From an uncultured Carboxylicivirga sp. (lineage in GTDB: Bacteria > Bacteroidota > Bacteroidia > Bacteroidales > Marinilabiliaceae), in assembly GCA_947491945.1 (NCBI GenBank), contig CANLLN010000026.1, positions 1 to 64,000 of the forward strand: DNA of 64,000 nucleotides, read 5' to 3'. Shown in pieces: positions 36,305 through 48,600 of the stretch. Within the stretch, counting starts at the first letter, position 1; each line of letters opens with the position of its first letter. The notes below the pieces were generated by a model. It had not been told where the DNA came from and made no database searches. It was given only the letters and a program-made list of their open reading frames with translations. The translations under genes were made by a program, and so were the position numbers.

Positions 36305-38251
36305 TTACTCTTCCTTTAAGTTAAAGAAAGCAATCATATCTTTGAGTGCTTCGGCCTGTGCCGACAACTCTTCGGCACTGGAAGCCAGCTCCTCAGCCGA
36401 TGCCGAGTTTTGCTGTGTTACATTACTCAGCTCCATAATGGCGGCGTTTACTTGCGCCGTAGCACTATTTTGCTCATTACTGGCTGCAGCAATCTCATCC
36501 ACCAACTGAGAGGTCTTACCAATTTCTGGAATAATAGTCGACAACATCCCACCAGCTGTTTCCGCTAAGTCGAGGCTATTTTGTGTGCGTGCCACAATTT
36601 CATCGGCTGCCTGACGGCTATTCTCGGCAAGTTTACGCACCTCGGCAGCCACAACGGCAAAGCCCCTGCCATGCTCACCGGCACGGGCAGCTTCCACGGC
36701 GGCGTTCAGCGCCAGTATATTGGTTTGAAAAGCAATATCATTAATAATAGATATTTTTTCGGCAATTATACGCGTTGCCTCCACACTTTGCGAAGCCTTA
36801 TCCCCAACTTCCTTCATGCCTTTTAATACCTTACCGGAAATTTTACTGGTGGTTGAGGCGTTATTGGCATTCTGCTCAATATTAGCAGCAATCTCCTCGG
36901 TTGTAGATGATATTTCTTCCACTGAGGCCGCCTGCTCATTAGCACCCCCGGCAATCTGCTGCGATGAAGAGCTAAACTGATGACTGGCAGCTCCAATATT
37001 ATCGGCACTCTCCTTAATACCATTGACAACTCCCTTTACTTTTTCTACCATGGCCTGCATAGCATGCTCAAGGATGCCCAACTCATCGTTCCGCTTCGAT
37101 TCGATAAATCTTATTCCCAGATCGCCGGCAGCAATACGGCTCATCTGGCCGGCAATTTTTTCAACGGGTCGTGTAATACTTCGGGCAATAAAGTACACAA
37201 CTGTAATCATGGCAATAACTCCGGCCAAAGCAATCCACAGCGTTACAAAGGTCATTTTTTTAACATCGGCCAGTATCTCACTTCCGGGGATTTCAATCAT
37301 CACCGACCAGGACTTATTGGAATTACCCAACTCAATGGGAGTAAAAACACGCGCCACCTGCGTATTCAAATGTTCTGAATGCGCCTGTTCTATCAAAAAA
37401 CGGCCTTGTCGAATGGCTTCGGACAACTCGGGGGAATAATCGGCAAGCAGAGTGTCGATGGATGCCCCCACATAATCAGTATTGGGGTGTGCTGCCACCA
37501 CTTCACTATTAGTAATAATGGATGCATAACCCGTTTCATACACTTTTACCTGATTGCTTAATTTCATTAATGTTTTAAAATCAATATCAATACCTGCAAC
37601 CCCCAGGAAAACACCTTCTTCGATAATGGGTGTAACAATAGAAACTACTACCTCCATGTCTTCGGCTAGTCCAGTAAAACTATACTGAGAAGGATCATCG
37701 ATATACTGACGCTTAGTTTGCTTGGGCATGGCATAATACTCTGCCTCGTATTCCGCGATATCATCGCCGCTCCAATAATTAACTATCTCTTCACTGCCAT
37801 AGTTCTGAAATGCCAATTTATCATTTTCTCTATAACAGGAAGCGGTAAAAAACCCATTTTTCTGATCATATTTCTCTGCGTAAGCAGCATCCAGTCCATC
37901 AAAGGCATTAGGCTCCCAAATAGTCCATACGCCAAAGAAATGATCGTTACCAGCCATACAATTTTTTAACATGCTCAACACCAGTTCGCGATCAGTATAG
38001 CCCGTTTGTTTCAAGCTTAACATCGACTCCGCAAGGGTCTTACTCGTGCTCAAAGCCTGTTCAAAATAACCCTCAATAAGTGCTGCTTCCTTGCGTCCTG
38101 CACTTTCTGAATAAAGGGCTGAATCGAGCTTCGCCTTATCCAGAGTGTTATAAACAATAACAGCAATAACAACACCAAAAATCAACATAAACACCGATAT
38201 GATGTACATATTGAGCTTAGCATTCAACTTCAAATTCTTGAAAATATTCAT
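36305..38251 (-). CDS. Methyl-accepting chemotaxis protein, Cache sensor
   Basis: This 648-residue receptor has a transmembrane helix at about 15-36, a double-Cache-type periplasmic sensor (about 40-325, including [20 protein letters not shown] and [12 protein letters not shown]), a second helix at about 334-356, HAMP ([20 protein letters not shown]), and a signalling domain whose hairpin tip reads [20 protein letters not shown]. It would signal to a CheA/CheW array. No che gene is in the window. Last gene of a minus-strand group with a porin-like and a receiver-only gene. Confidence 0.95.
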   Translation of the reverse strand: MNIFKNLKLNAKLNMYIISVFMLIFGVVIAVIVYNTLDKAKLDSALYSESAGRKEAALIEGYFEQALSTSKTLAESMLSLKQTGYTDRELVLSMLKNCMAGNDHFFGVWTIWEPNAFDGLDAAYAEKYDQKNGFFTASCYRENDKLAFQNYGSEEIVNYWSGDDIAEYEAEYYAMPKQTKRQYIDDPSQYSFTGLAEDMEVVVSIVTPIIEEGVFLGVAGIDIDFKTLMKLSNQVKVYETGYASIITNSEVVAAHPNTDYVGASIDTLLADYSPELSEAIRQGRFLIEQAHSEHLNTQVARVFTPIELGNSNKSWSVMIEIPGSEILADVKKMTFVTLWIALAGVIAMITVVYFIARSITRPVEKIAGQMSRIAAGDLGIRFIESKRNDELGILEHAMQAMVEKVKGVVNGIKESADNIGAASHQFSSSSQQIAGGANEQAASVEEISSTTEEIAANIEQNANNASTTSKISGKVLKGMKEVGDKASQSVEATRIIAEKISIINDIAFQTNILALNAAVEAARAGEHGRGFAVVAAEVRKLAENSRQAADEIVARTQNSLDLAETAGGMLSTIIPEIGKTSQLVDEIAAASNEQNSATAQVNAAIMELSNVTQQNSASAEELASSAEELSAQAEALKDMIAFFNLKEE

Positions 38252-38284
38252 AACTATAAAAATAATTTTTTAAAAAACTTTCAA

Positions 38285-39016
38285 TCAAAAGGATAACCCG
38301 GCCACTAAAAACACACTATCACTACTTGGGTTTACGGCAAAAGTGGCGCTGATGGGCACAGTAAAAACATCGCTCATTTTTAAACTACGACAGCCTGTAA
38401 TGCCCACGTTTACAAAGCCAAACTTATCGGCATAAGCACCTTCAGCGGGGCTGAAACCGGCAAATACCATCAACTCATTGTCGCCCATCGAAAAGCTATA
38501 CTGCGGCTCGATGTAAGCAGAGTAATATTGCTTACCCTCGTCATTCTTGTCGTCACCATACAAAAACAAGCCGGCTTCCAGCGAAAATGGAGTTCCAAAA
38601 ATGTCCCAAGCCTCAAGTATCGCCTCTAATGTATGCGCAGTGCCATGACTATCCCAATCGAAGTATTGATGTGATACGTCCAGCGAGTCGGTAAAACTGA
38701 AGTAATCATATACCGCTAGACTTACATTACCAAATTCATAAGCTAGGTACAGATCAATCTCCTGATAGGGTTCCTTCGAGAAGGAATAAGAGCCCCATGC
38801 ACCGGCCGTAAACCCGCCAATACTATACTCAATGCAAGGCTGAATAGCCGGAGATGTGCTTAAGGCCATCCCCCGCCAATAGTAACGCGACATCAGGTCT
38901 GCACCCACATGCCACGACCCTTTTGAGGGAGCATCCTGGCCCATTACACTGCCAATATTTAACAATAGCAGTACCGCACCCACCATGAGGCAGGCATTCA
39001 TTTTTTTAATAATCAT
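38285..39016 (-). CDS. TorF-like outer membrane protein
   Basis: This 243-residue protein has a signal peptide (NACLMVGAVLLLLNIGSVMG) and beta-barrel character ending in Phe (VFLVAGLSF). The segment SRYYWRGMALSTSPAIQPCI resembles the start of TorF-type putative porins. It lies 33 bp upstream of the chemoreceptor gene in the same direction, suggesting that the porin and receptor handle the same compound. Confidence 0.8.
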   Translation of the reverse strand: MIIKKMNACLMVGAVLLLLNIGSVMGQDAPSKGSWHVGADLMSRYYWRGMALSTSPAIQPCIEYSIGGFTAGAWGSYSFSKEPYQEIDLYLAYEFGNVSLAVYDYFSFTDSLDVSHQYFDWDSHGTAHTLEAILEAWDIFGTPFSLEAGLFLYGDDKNDEGKQYYSAYIEPQYSFSMGDNELMVFAGFSPAEGAYADKFGFVNVGITGCRSLKMSDVFTVPISATFAVNPSSDSVFLVAGLSF

Positions 39017-39061
39017 AAGTGCTTATAATTTACATTCCCTAAAATCAAAGCCTGGAAATTC

Positions 39062-39499
39062 TCAGACCGAAGAACTTCCTTTCGTCACATTCATACAACG
39101 CGGGAAAGCATATTTTTGGGCAACAACGGTGCGTAATACTTCCTCAAGCGACTCTACAATAGATTGCTTATCCACAAACCCTCTGAAGCCTGCCGCCACC
39201 AATTCTTCAAGAAATACTTGCTCTCTGTTAAGCGTGATCGCCACCAACTTAATATCAGGATACATAAAATTAACCTGCCGGCCGGCTTCAATGCCATTGA
39301 GCAATGGCATGTTTACATCCATCAGAATTATATCACACAGATGCAACATTTCATGATCGATAACATCGGTTCCATCGTGCACCACATCCAATACCTTGAA
39401 GTGCGGAAAGGCCTCCATAAAAAGCTTCAGCCCCTGCGTAAACTCAACGCTATCATCAACAATAATCACATTATATTCTCTCTGTGCTGTCATCCCCAT
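39062..39499 (-). CDS. Receiver-only response regulator
   Basis: Using the ATG at 39499 the protein has about 145 residues (GMTAQREYNVIIVDDSVEF); the frame stays open further upstream to 39658 without homology. It is a single receiver domain with Asp pair VDDS, phosphoacceptor Asp61 (IILMDVNMPLLNG), Thr and Lys (VDKQS) in place. There is no output domain. It lies 45 bp before the TorF-like gene and could act in phosphorelay or chemosensory output with the chemoreceptor, or take phosphate from the kinase at 40.3-41.9 kb. Confidence 0.85.
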   Translation of the reverse strand: MGMTAQREYNVIIVDDSVEFTQGLKLFMEAFPHFKVLDVVHDGTDVIDHEMLHLCDIILMDVNMPLLNGIEAGRQVNFMYPDIKLVAITLNREQVFLEELVAAGFRGFVDKQSIVESLEEVLRTVVAQKYAFPRCMNVTKGSSSV

Positions 39500-39691
39500 A
39501 ACATTGCTTAAAAGCCTCATAATCTGAAAAGGAACTGAATACAACTGCATACCCAAGGTATCAGCTCCCTCATAAGCTTCCCCATTTTGTATGCTAGTAA
39601 ACGCAGATCGAATTATTTGGTTTCGGTAAAGGCCCTTGAAAAACCGGGGGGTAATCACTATATTTTAAAGGGTTTTCCCTGTGAAAAAAAC

Positions 39692-40342
39692 TTAAATATC
39701 AACTACGTTATTTTTAATGGCCCATACGATGAGTCCGGCATTATTTTTTGTATCAGTCTTGCGCATCAACTTTGTTTTCTGACTCTCAATGGTTTTTACA
39801 CTTAAAAACATTTTCTCTGCCAGCTCTTTATTAGTGTAACCCTGACAGATATTATTGAGCAAGTGTACCTCATTCGCATTTAAGTTGATCGGATTATTGG
39901 TTTGCCGCTGATCAAAGTCATGCTGATGCTTAAGATTGCTGGCCAACGATTTTAAAAACTCGTCGGAAAAATATGTATTGCCCACACTTACTTCACGAAT
40001 GGCGGCAGCCAGATGATTAACACTCCGATCCTTAGCCACATAACCGCGGGCACCCTTAATAAAGGCTTCACGAAAAAAGTTGGCAGTACGGTGCATCGTT
40101 AGCATAATAATACGATGCGATGGATCAGATTGCTGCGCCTTATCCAGGGCTTCGAGCCCTGACATACCCGGCATATCAATATCAAGGAGAGACACGTCGT
40201 ACTGATGACTTTGTAAACTAGCCAGCCACTCCTCCCCCGAACTGAATTCGGCCACTACTTTTATATCCTCCCACTGATCAATCAGCACCTTCAGTCCCTC
40301 CCGCACCATTTGGTGATCCTCTACAATTGCTATCTGTATCAT
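39692..40342 (-). CDS. NarL/LuxR-type response regulator
   Basis: This 216-residue protein has a receiver domain with phosphoacceptor Asp54 (SLLDIDMPGMSG) and a C-terminal LuxR helix-turn-helix (EVHLLNNICQGYTNKELAEK, then FLSVKTIESQKTKLM). It is encoded 3 bp after its cognate histidine kinase gene, so the two form a two-component operon. Confidence 0.95.
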   Translation of the reverse strand: MIQIAIVEDHQMVREGLKVLIDQWEDIKVVAEFSSGEEWLASLQSHQYDVSLLDIDMPGMSGLEALDKAQQSDPSHRIIMLTMHRTANFFREAFIKGARGYVAKDRSVNHLAAAIREVSVGNTYFSDEFLKSLASNLKHQHDFDQRQTNNPINLNANEVHLLNNICQGYTNKELAEKMFLSVKTIESQKTKLMRKTDTKNNAGLIVWAIKNNVVDI

Positions 40343-40345
40343 ATG

Positions 40346-41932
40346 TCAATTCTCATTTGCATCAAACACCATGTCTACCTTCACTCCTTCTCCAGGACGC
40401 GTTTTCATAATAAACTCTCCCCCTATGGACTCTACGCGATTAATCATATTAGAAAGGCCAAAACCTTTATTTCTCTCCTCATCAAAATTAAAGCCCTTGC
40501 CATCGTCCCAATAAGTCACATATAACTGCTGTTTATCAGCCTTTAATTCAATATTTATATGCGCTGGTGAACCATACTTTATGGCATTATTAATCAATTC
40601 GGTAAGCGAACGATAGCAGGCCAGCTCAACAATGGATTTTGCTTTACACAGGCGTTTTTCCTGCACACTAATTACCACGTCGACCACCGCCATAATATTA
40701 TCGGCAAATGCCTCTAAAGCAGCTGTTAAACCATATTTTTGAAGTATTTGGGGGCTTACATTATTAATTGTATTGCGTAGCTCTTTTATGGAGTTATCGA
40801 GCAACTCGCTTAATTTAGTACCAAAACTAAGCCGAGCCGTATGATCGCCCGCCTGCGTTAAAGTATGTGCGTATATTTTTGCTGTTGACAACAATGGACC
40901 CACCCCATCATGCAAATCGCGGGCAATGCGCTTTTTCTCCTGCTCCTCGGCCTGCATCGCCGTTTCTACGATAAGACGGCGCTGCCTTCGGCGGTCAGTT
41001 ATATCGATAAAAGCACATACAGCCACATTATCCACAAAAGTATAATGCACCTCGGCGCTTCGTAAACCTCCATATCTGGTTTTAAAATCGAAATACTCAA
41101 TGGGCGTATGGCGGCGTTCGCGAAAACCCTTTTCCATGCCCCTATGCGTATAAGAAAGCACTCTACTCCGTATTAGATCATTGGGATAAACTAGCTCCAT
41201 CCAATGCTCTAAAGTCGGCACCTCATTACTTTTAAATCCGAAATAACGATAAAAGACATCGTTAGTATAAGTTATTTGTTCATCGTGTGTTATGACGGCA
41301 ACAGGAATGGGCAGGTTATGCAATGTATACTTAAACTGCCGCTGGGTTTCTATTTTCTCCTTCCCCTTCTGCTGATAGGCCTTAAAGGTAAGATGCAGGG
41401 CATAAACCATAATAAACACGATTAAAACCATCATATTAAAATCAGCTATCCAAAGCGCTGCACTTGAACTAATTAATTCAAACACAGAACGATGCACTAT
41501 TACCCCACTCATATACAAATACATATACAAGAAGTAGTAAGCCACCAGTAGGACAGTTATTAAAATGGCTGTACGGCGTTTAAAGTAAAAAATAAGAAGA
41601 CCAAAGGTCATGATCATAAAATACTGCGCCCCACCAACAAAGCCCAAATGATAGGTAGTGAAAACATTACCATAGCCAAGGATAAAAAGAAGGATATACT
41701 TTTTGAGGTTCAACTGAATGCTTACTCCCGATAAACTAAACACAAGTAAAAAAAACAGGATAAACAGATTAATGCCCCACATAATATCCTTATCCTCCCA
41801 GCCATCATACAATCCATAGGCATACAAGGGTCCCAAAAGAAGCGTTATCATACGCAAACTAAAGTCAATCACCCTATTCTTAACACTCTGAAACGACTCT
41901 ACTATCTCTCGAAATGTCTCATCTTTTTGCAT
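40346..41932 (-). CDS. PAS-containing sensor histidine kinase (HisKA_3)
   Basis: This 528-residue protein has about six transmembrane helices in the first 185 residues, a PAS domain at about 200-312 (YTLHNLPIPVAVITHDEQIT), then a HisKA_3 dimerisation domain with His341 in RIARDLHDGVGPLLSTAKIY and a HATPase with N box (LTELINNAIKYG) and DDGKGF. The input signal is not evident. It is transcribed with the LuxR-type regulator that follows. Confidence 0.95.
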   Translation of the reverse strand: MQKDETFREIVESFQSVKNRVIDFSLRMITLLLGPLYAYGLYDGWEDKDIMWGINLFILFFLLVFSLSGVSIQLNLKKYILLFILGYGNVFTTYHLGFVGGAQYFMIMTFGLLIFYFKRRTAILITVLLVAYYFLYMYLYMSGVIVHRSVFELISSSAALWIADFNMMVLIVFIMVYALHLTFKAYQQKGKEKIETQRQFKYTLHNLPIPVAVITHDEQITYTNDVFYRYFGFKSNEVPTLEHWMELVYPNDLIRSRVLSYTHRGMEKGFRERRHTPIEYFDFKTRYGGLRSAEVHYTFVDNVAVCAFIDITDRRRQRRLIVETAMQAEEQEKKRIARDLHDGVGPLLSTAKIYAHTLTQAGDHTARLSFGTKLSELLDNSIKELRNTINNVSPQILQKYGLTAALEAFADNIMAVVDVVISVQEKRLCKAKSIVELACYRSLTELINNAIKYGSPAHINIELKADKQQLYVTYWDDGKGFNFDEERNKGFGLSNMINRVESIGGEFIMKTRPGEGVKVDMVFDANEN

Positions 41933-41955
41933 GTCAACCCTTTAAAAACAGGCTG

Positions 41956-41988
41956 CAAATCTAGTACATTGAAGCCAATTTTTGCAAG
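41956..41988 (-). promoter_or_regulatory. Promoter of the kinase/regulator operon
   Basis: On the minus strand, TAGATTTG (41963-41956) fits the -7 consensus. CTTG (41988-41985), 21 bp upstream, is a three-of-four match to -33. The coding start is 23 bp downstream. Confidence 0.5.
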
Positions 41989-42019
41989 TTAATATGTACT
42001 TATATATGTTTGTATATCC

Positions 42020-42052
42020 AAAAACAGCCGGCCATTCAATGACCGGCTGCGA
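42020..42052 (-). terminator. Terminator of cassette B
   Basis: CAGCCGGCCATT at 42025-42036 and AATGACCGGCTG at 42038-42049 pair with one mismatch; on the minus strand a T run follows. The same structure ends cassette A at 52556-52580. Confidence 0.75.
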
Positions 42053-42094
42053 AAATATTCTGCTCAAAAAAGCACGAATATCAGACCCAAGGCA

Positions 42095-42529
42095 CTAGTT
42101 AATAACAATGGCAAATACAAAGCCCTCGCTTTTATTGCCTGTTTTATCCTCCACGGTAAAAGTCACCTCGTATTCGCCCGACATGATTTCCATGGGTATG
42201 GCTTCTCCAAAGAGTTGCTGACCTGACATTTCCATGCGCTTACCCGCCAAAGGAATGACTTCTTCAGCCGTCCAGGGTGTGTCCCAGCCTTTTAGACCTG
42301 AAACATTGGCGATGGATACATGCAGCTGCGACAGTTCGCGGTCGTCTTCAAATACGGCATCGCATATTAAAGATTGTCCCCGCTGATAAACAGCTGCCTC
42401 GGCAGGTGCTGTAAAGCTGGCCTGCGGTGCACTTGTATCTGCCGGATCGTCATCGTCGGAGCAACTCACTACCAACAGGCCCGACAATACCACCAGCAGC
42501 ACGCCTATTTTCGATATATACTTCTTCAT
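42095..42529 (-). CDS. DUF4625-type lipoprotein, cassette B
   Basis: Using the ATG at 42529 this is a 144-residue lipoprotein (KKYISKIGVLLVVLSGLLVV, Cys 23) with a Ser-Asp-rich stretch after the Cys that can favour surface export. The remainder is an Ig-like sandwich (APQASFTAPAEAAVYQRGQS, and MEIMSGEYEVTFTVEDKTGN) resembling DUF4625. The ATG at 42595 would add 22 residues that read as conserved leader, not protein. It lies 79 bp after the giant protease gene. Its product is nearly identical to the cassette A copy. Function is unknown. Confidence 0.85.
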   Translation of the reverse strand: MKKYISKIGVLLVVLSGLLVVSCSDDDDPADTSAPQASFTAPAEAAVYQRGQSLICDAVFEDDRELSQLHVSIANVSGLKGWDTPWTAEEVIPLAGKRMEMSGQQLFGEAIPMEIMSGEYEVTFTVEDKTGNKSEGFVFAIVIN

Positions 42530-42608
42530 TTGTCTAATTTTATTGTTTCGTGGTAAAATCATGGGCGGCACTATCACCGCACCATGATTTCTCACTATTA
42601 AAACCTTA

Positions 42609-45600
42609 TTACTTCTTAATCAACTTGTAAACATTAGTACGATCGCCAAAGTATATCTCAACAAGATAAACTCCATTGGGCAGATCCTCAATGTCGATGC
42701 GCTGCTTTTGAGCTGCACTCCAAGGATACTCTCCATCTTTTACAAGTGCACCGGTAGCATTCATCAGGCGCACGCGCACATTCGCTTCAGCTACATTGCC
42801 TTCAACATAGACAAAAGAACTGGCCGGGTTCGGATAAACCGACCATTGCTTGTTATCATGATCGTTAAGTCCGGTTCGATGCTCTATTTTAACATTGAAA
42901 ACCTGCTCGGCAACAGCGCCTTGCTCATCGCTGGCAATTACGGTAACATCAATACCTTCTTTGCTTACCATCAAAGGCTCCAACTTTAACTTATTGCCTG
43001 ATAAGAAAACAGCCAGTGTTTCGTTGTCCGCACTCATCACCTCATAAACAAGAGCTTCACCATCAGGATCAGCAAAATGAGTGTCCAGATCAATATCAAC
43101 GATGCCACTCTCCCATATCAGCAAATGATCTTCAATGGCAACACTGATCATTGGTACGCGGTTCACATTAATCACTTCCACCGGGATTTCAATTACGGAG
43201 GCATTGTCATGCGCATCAATTCCAGTTATTGAAATTACCTGTGTGCCGGCCGATGCATAATCGGGTGAATACGTAACGGTAATCACATTGTCAGCCACAC
43301 TCAGTGATACTAGCTCATTGGCATCTGTCAGGCCAAATGTGCAGTCATCACCTTCATAATCACTAGCCATCACATCAAAATTCAAAATAGCATTCTCCTC
43401 CACAGAAAGAACAGCTTCCGGATCAAAAGTAAATGACGGGCCTTGATTGATGCGCAGATTAAGTGCATGTTTCACAATGGGATTCAGCGGATCATTGCTC
43501 TCAAGCACTAATTGCGCTTCATTATCGATTTCCAGAACACCTGTAGCATTAAATTCCATATCGACACTTATAGACTGTCCGGCCTCAACCTGTCCGGCAG
43601 CGGGGCTTAACAATTTCACCCAGGCCGATGTGCTGTGCTCTTTCTCTAAGGCCTTTATCATCCATGCGTAATTTTGCAACTCGGGCACCTGCACCACATC
43701 CAGCCATCCGTTATCGGCCGGGAAGTAATAACGACCTGCCACAGCCTCGTCCAGCAGAGCTGTTCCTTGCGGGAAATCAGCCATAAATGGATAGGCCACT
43801 ACCACATAAAACTTCTCATAAGGATAAAACTGTTGTGGCTCGTCCAGCTCAATGGTAACAAAGCTGCCACCATCGACGGGTTGGCTTACCTTATGCGTAT
43901 AACTTTGCTCGGTTAACAGCTGTGCATCTTCAAAGCCGTTACCTCCGGCCATCACGTACACCGTAATGTCTGACGAAAGTATGTCTTTGGGATTGTACCA
44001 GGTTTTTACGTGCGACAGTCTGAATCCTTCGGCAGGAGCGGTAAACACAATACCGGGAGTAAAGGCCTGACCCGCACCATAACCGGTAAAAATATCAGGT
44101 GCAGTGCGGGTATCGTATTCCAGCGTGGCATTAAAGCCATCGGTAGCCGGAGCATAGGTTCCAGCCGGGGCTGCTGTATTGCTAAGGCTTTGCACTTGTG
44201 TGGAACCACCTTGCATCATTTTTTCCTGAGCGACGGACTCCCCCCCGCGTCTGTATCGGATAGCCAAGGAATAATCCAATGGCCCTTGTCCTCCAGCATT
44301 TGAAAGCAGCACACTGCGCGTTTCCTTGTGCGTTGGTGTATTGGCAATAATACTAATGACCTCGCCCTCGATAGCGGCTGATGGTGCTTTTGCAACGCTT
44401 GCTCTGATCGGGATCTTATAATCACCATCAGGCAGATTACCCACAAAAACCAACTCAGAACTTATTGTTGACACATCACCACTTGGCGTCAGACAAATCC
44501 TTAACTTTTTAGACTCACCAGGCTTCAGTTCAAAAGGATCCCAAGGACTAAATGACGGTGGCACATTCACCCACATCCACATACCACGCATATTAATATA
44601 CCATTCAACTGTTAGCTCGGTATTATCCGTAAGGGTAAGTGAAGAAAAATTAAGGTTAGCACGTCCGGTGTTAAGCACCTCAAACTCCTGATAATAGGAT
44701 TTGGGTGATAACCAACCCCAGTCATCCAATGCCTCATAGGCCATTACTTCACCAAAGACAACTTCTTGCGGTGCTGCCATGGCCGGCTCGCCACTCACTG
44801 TTAAATTAACCGGAATGTGCGCTGTGGGTTGATCAGGCACATTGGTAATCAGCTTCACATCGCCCGAATAAACACCATCATTCAAGTAGCTGGCATCCAT
44901 GGCAATGTTAAAAGTAGTGGAACCTTTGGCCGGAATCACTTTCTTTTCAGCTGGTGTCAGCACAATTGCGAAATCATTCTTTAGGAAAGTCTGATAACCG
45001 GAAACCATTACCCCTTCGGTACCGTCATGGTTTTCCAGACCAACAACTCCCAGATGCAGCCAAGTATTAAAATCAGCGGCTTTATACTGATACTTAATAA
45101 CACCATTGGTGTAAATAATAGCCTGGAAGCTATAGTTTTGACCCAAACCATACATATCGTAACATTCGTTCCACTGCACAACAATACGATCCTCAAAAAA
45201 CTTATGATACACACCTGATACCTCGGCTTCTTCGGGGGTTCTTTCATATTGATGAATAGCAAAGTAAGGAGCTATTAAACTATTAGGCTCACCTGTTGAA
45301 GGCAACATATCGGGCAGCATATACGGCGGGTTAATCCTTGGCTCCACAGTTGTTATCAAACCCTGCCAACTAATCCATAAGGTGCTGGTTGGCTTATTAA
45401 ACAACTCAATTTCAAAGGGTAGCTCAACGGCTTTCCATAGCTCCTGATTACCGTAATACCAGCTCATCGAAGTCTTTGTTCCCTCTTTGACAATATCCTC
45501 CCAGTTAAACTCGGCACCCTCCATATCATCAGAAGTTGAATAAGAATAGGTAAAGTCCGGCAAAGTCAAGGGAGCAACAGACTCATCCAAATACAACCAA

Positions 45601-48600
45601 TCGTTACCACTAATCAGTAGCTCCAATGGATTATCACCAGGGTTACTGATAGTGATTGGTTGAACCACTTTGCTGCCGGCCTCCACCATTTCATCGAAGG
45701 CGGCTACATCTATTTCTATTTGAGGCGCAGCAATCACCTCCCCACTAAGCTGCACGGTAAAAACTGTACCATCAGCCAAAGTAATAGTCAACACATCCTT
45801 ATAGGAACTAATAGCATCCGTAAACATACGAATAGGAATGTAGGCCGATGTTTTGGCCTTTAGTAACTTAGGATACACATCCTCAATACTAAAGCCGCTA
45901 CCGCCCAGTGTCACCGAGCTGATCTCCACATCTTTAGTCCCGGTGTTGACCAATGTCAATAGTTGCTCGGCCTGTGCTCCTACAAATTGAGTACCAAAAT
46001 CCACTATTTCACGATCGATGGCCGGCTTGGCTTCTCCACCTCCTGTAATATTCACACTTACCTTAAACGGTGTGGCCGACGAAAAGGGATCGTTACTCAA
46101 AACGGAGATATTCTGATAAAGAGATCCTTCACAAACATTGGCCGTATTAATGATCAAATCAATTTTTTCCGATTCGCCCGGCGCTATATAGCCCGTTGTT
46201 TTTGAAACGGATTCAACCAGCGATGCACCCGGATGCTTCACCTTAAAAATGGTTTCGTTACTTTGTAATATTCCATAACGGTCGTACCCGTATAGAAAGT
46301 CGGCACCACTAATACGGAACTCATCCTTATAATGTGGGTCACCAACACCAATAAGCGCCTGATAAGTATCCAGGAAGTCCATGTTTTCAACATCCAAATA
46401 TCTGAAATCAATGTCTCCATTACTATACAAAACAATCTGGAAAGTACCGGAATAATAAGTAGGTACTTCCTCGAAGAATACATTTGTGTATTGGATAATC
46501 ACGCGATCCGACTCCTTTTTATAATGTATCTGGCCTTGACGGTTAATATCAAAAGGCCATCCCATAGCTGATATGGCGCCCTTGGGTCCACAGCGTGGAT
46601 CAAAATTCGGTGGCGAACAGTTTCCAAAAGGCCCTTCTTTATCGAAGGTAAGCATACCATATCGCGTGATGAACAAGCGACTCACTAACTGATCGTAGAA
46701 AGGAAATTCAAAGCCCAGCTCAAGCTCTTTATAGGTATGACTTGGGTGAATATTCTTAAAGAACTCAGATATATCTGTTCCTGTACTGCTAATATCGTCC
46801 CATTCGAAAGGCACAACAGTATTTCCATTGATATTGCTCTCGTAAGTGTATCCAAACTTATGACGCAGGCTATCCTGGCGTGTCAAAGGTGCCTCATCAA
46901 AGGCCGGTATTTTGTACTGTAAAGGATATTCACCCGTATTGCTTATAGTAAATGATGCCTCAGCCGTTTGACCAATATGCATATCCGGCAAGACATGCTG
47001 GGCAGGAGAAAGCGCTATCTTGGCAGGCTTGCTGCCCACTCCAAACAGTCGTATCGCATGGCTGTTGCCTTTATCGTCACTGAGTGTCAATACGGCATTA
47101 TCATTTCCCGTTCCATCGGGTGTGTACTTCACCTTCACGTATCCATAGTCACGGGCATTAATCTTCCAATCACTTTGAATTACTTCAAACTGCGCGTCTG
47201 ACACTACCGTTTCAATACCATAGAAGTTACCATAACCAAAATTCGTTACCGGAATTATCAGTGTTTTGCTTAAGCCATGAAACACGCTACCAAAGTCAAT
47301 GACATCCACATTTCGTAAATCCGGCTTTTGGTCGGCTACGGTAAGATTCACATCAAGACGTGTCTCTTTTTCGTCCGAGTCATTTGCTTTAATAAGCACA
47401 TTGCCGGTATAGCTGCCGTTAATCAGTTGAGTGGCATCAACCTTCAACTGCACCGTTTGGCTTTGGTTAGCAGAAACGTTGCCCGACTGCGGCATTAAAG
47501 TGATGTACTCGCCCACATATTTACTGTTACTAACGGCCTTGGTAGACCAGGTGTAATAATCATCAATCACACTACTCAGTGGCAACCAGTTGGCGCCCAT
47601 ATCAAAGCTCATAAAGCTATAATCAGAAAAATGGGGTTCCAGTTCCACTATGGCACCCAGGCAATAAGTATTACCGGTGGGCACATGAAACACAATCCAG
47701 AAGGTTTCGCCATAAGGAAAATACAACTGCTCATTGAGCTGCACCTTGCACTCATAAGGATCGGCCGAATAACTTTCTACCTCCTGAGCATACACCAGGT
47801 CAGCAGCGGGCAAGTCCTCACCTTTATACACTTCAATAACCATAGGGCCTGTTTCGGGGATGTGACGCACAAACATCTCCACATCAGTAAGGTTAAAACC
47901 CTCCTTTCGATCTACAAAAAACTTAGTGGCCGATGAATTTGTCAAGGTCTCATCGCTATCTCCAATAATATAAAGATTCCCCTCACCGTACTTAATATCA
48001 TCTCTAAAACCGCTTAACTCAACCGATTTAACTGTTGCCTTTTTCGATAGTGACTGAGCCGGTACTTTTCGTACATTGGGCTTTAGCATTGTCGCCGAGG
48101 CACCCGACTTGGGATAATTTATTTGCGAGGAATACGAATCCAGGAAATGATATTTGTGACGCATGATGCCTTCCCACTTCAGTAATCCCTCATCGAGGTT
48201 TTCTATTTCGAAGCTGCCCTGTGTTACATAGTTATTGGCCAGATTCAGGTCAAAACTAAGCGGAGCTGTGGGGATATTAATATCGGGTCCGGCATTGGTT
48301 TGCCCTGATACATTGTCCGAAAGCGCCGATTTATTGGCCCATCGATCCATAGAACGCACCGCAAAATAATAAGTTGTTAATGGCTCCAGACTACTTATCT
48401 CGGCCTGCATGTAGGTACCGGCCACTTCATTATTGTTAACACTCAGAAGTTGTGCCTGTGCCAGGTTGGCTTCGGTGATGGCCTCAGTATGATAGTAAAG
48501 CTGGAAAACGGAAGGGTAGCTATCATCGCCATCCGCCGGCACTGTCCACGATAGTGTGGCAAAATCCTGCGCAATACCTTCTAAAGAAAGATCTGTCACC

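Larger units (their letters stand above)
42018..42633. repeat. Near-identical repeat, copy 1 of 2
   Basis: 616 bp that match 52549-53163 with roughly 17 differences and a 1-bp indel (about 97% by eye). It spans the cassette terminator, the DUF4625 gene, its leader and the last codons of the upstream protease gene. Flanking sequence diverges sharply on both sides. Confidence 0.92.

Noticed and set aside
42530-42595. 22-residue N-terminal extension of the DUF4625 lipoproteins
   Set aside because: It precedes a perfect lipoprotein signal peptide and would bury it. Conservation between copies is explained by the whole DNA repeat.
44006-44446. Frames opposite or out of phase with the giant proteases
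   Set aside because: Many exist because these genes are long; none has a coherent domain or ribosome site.
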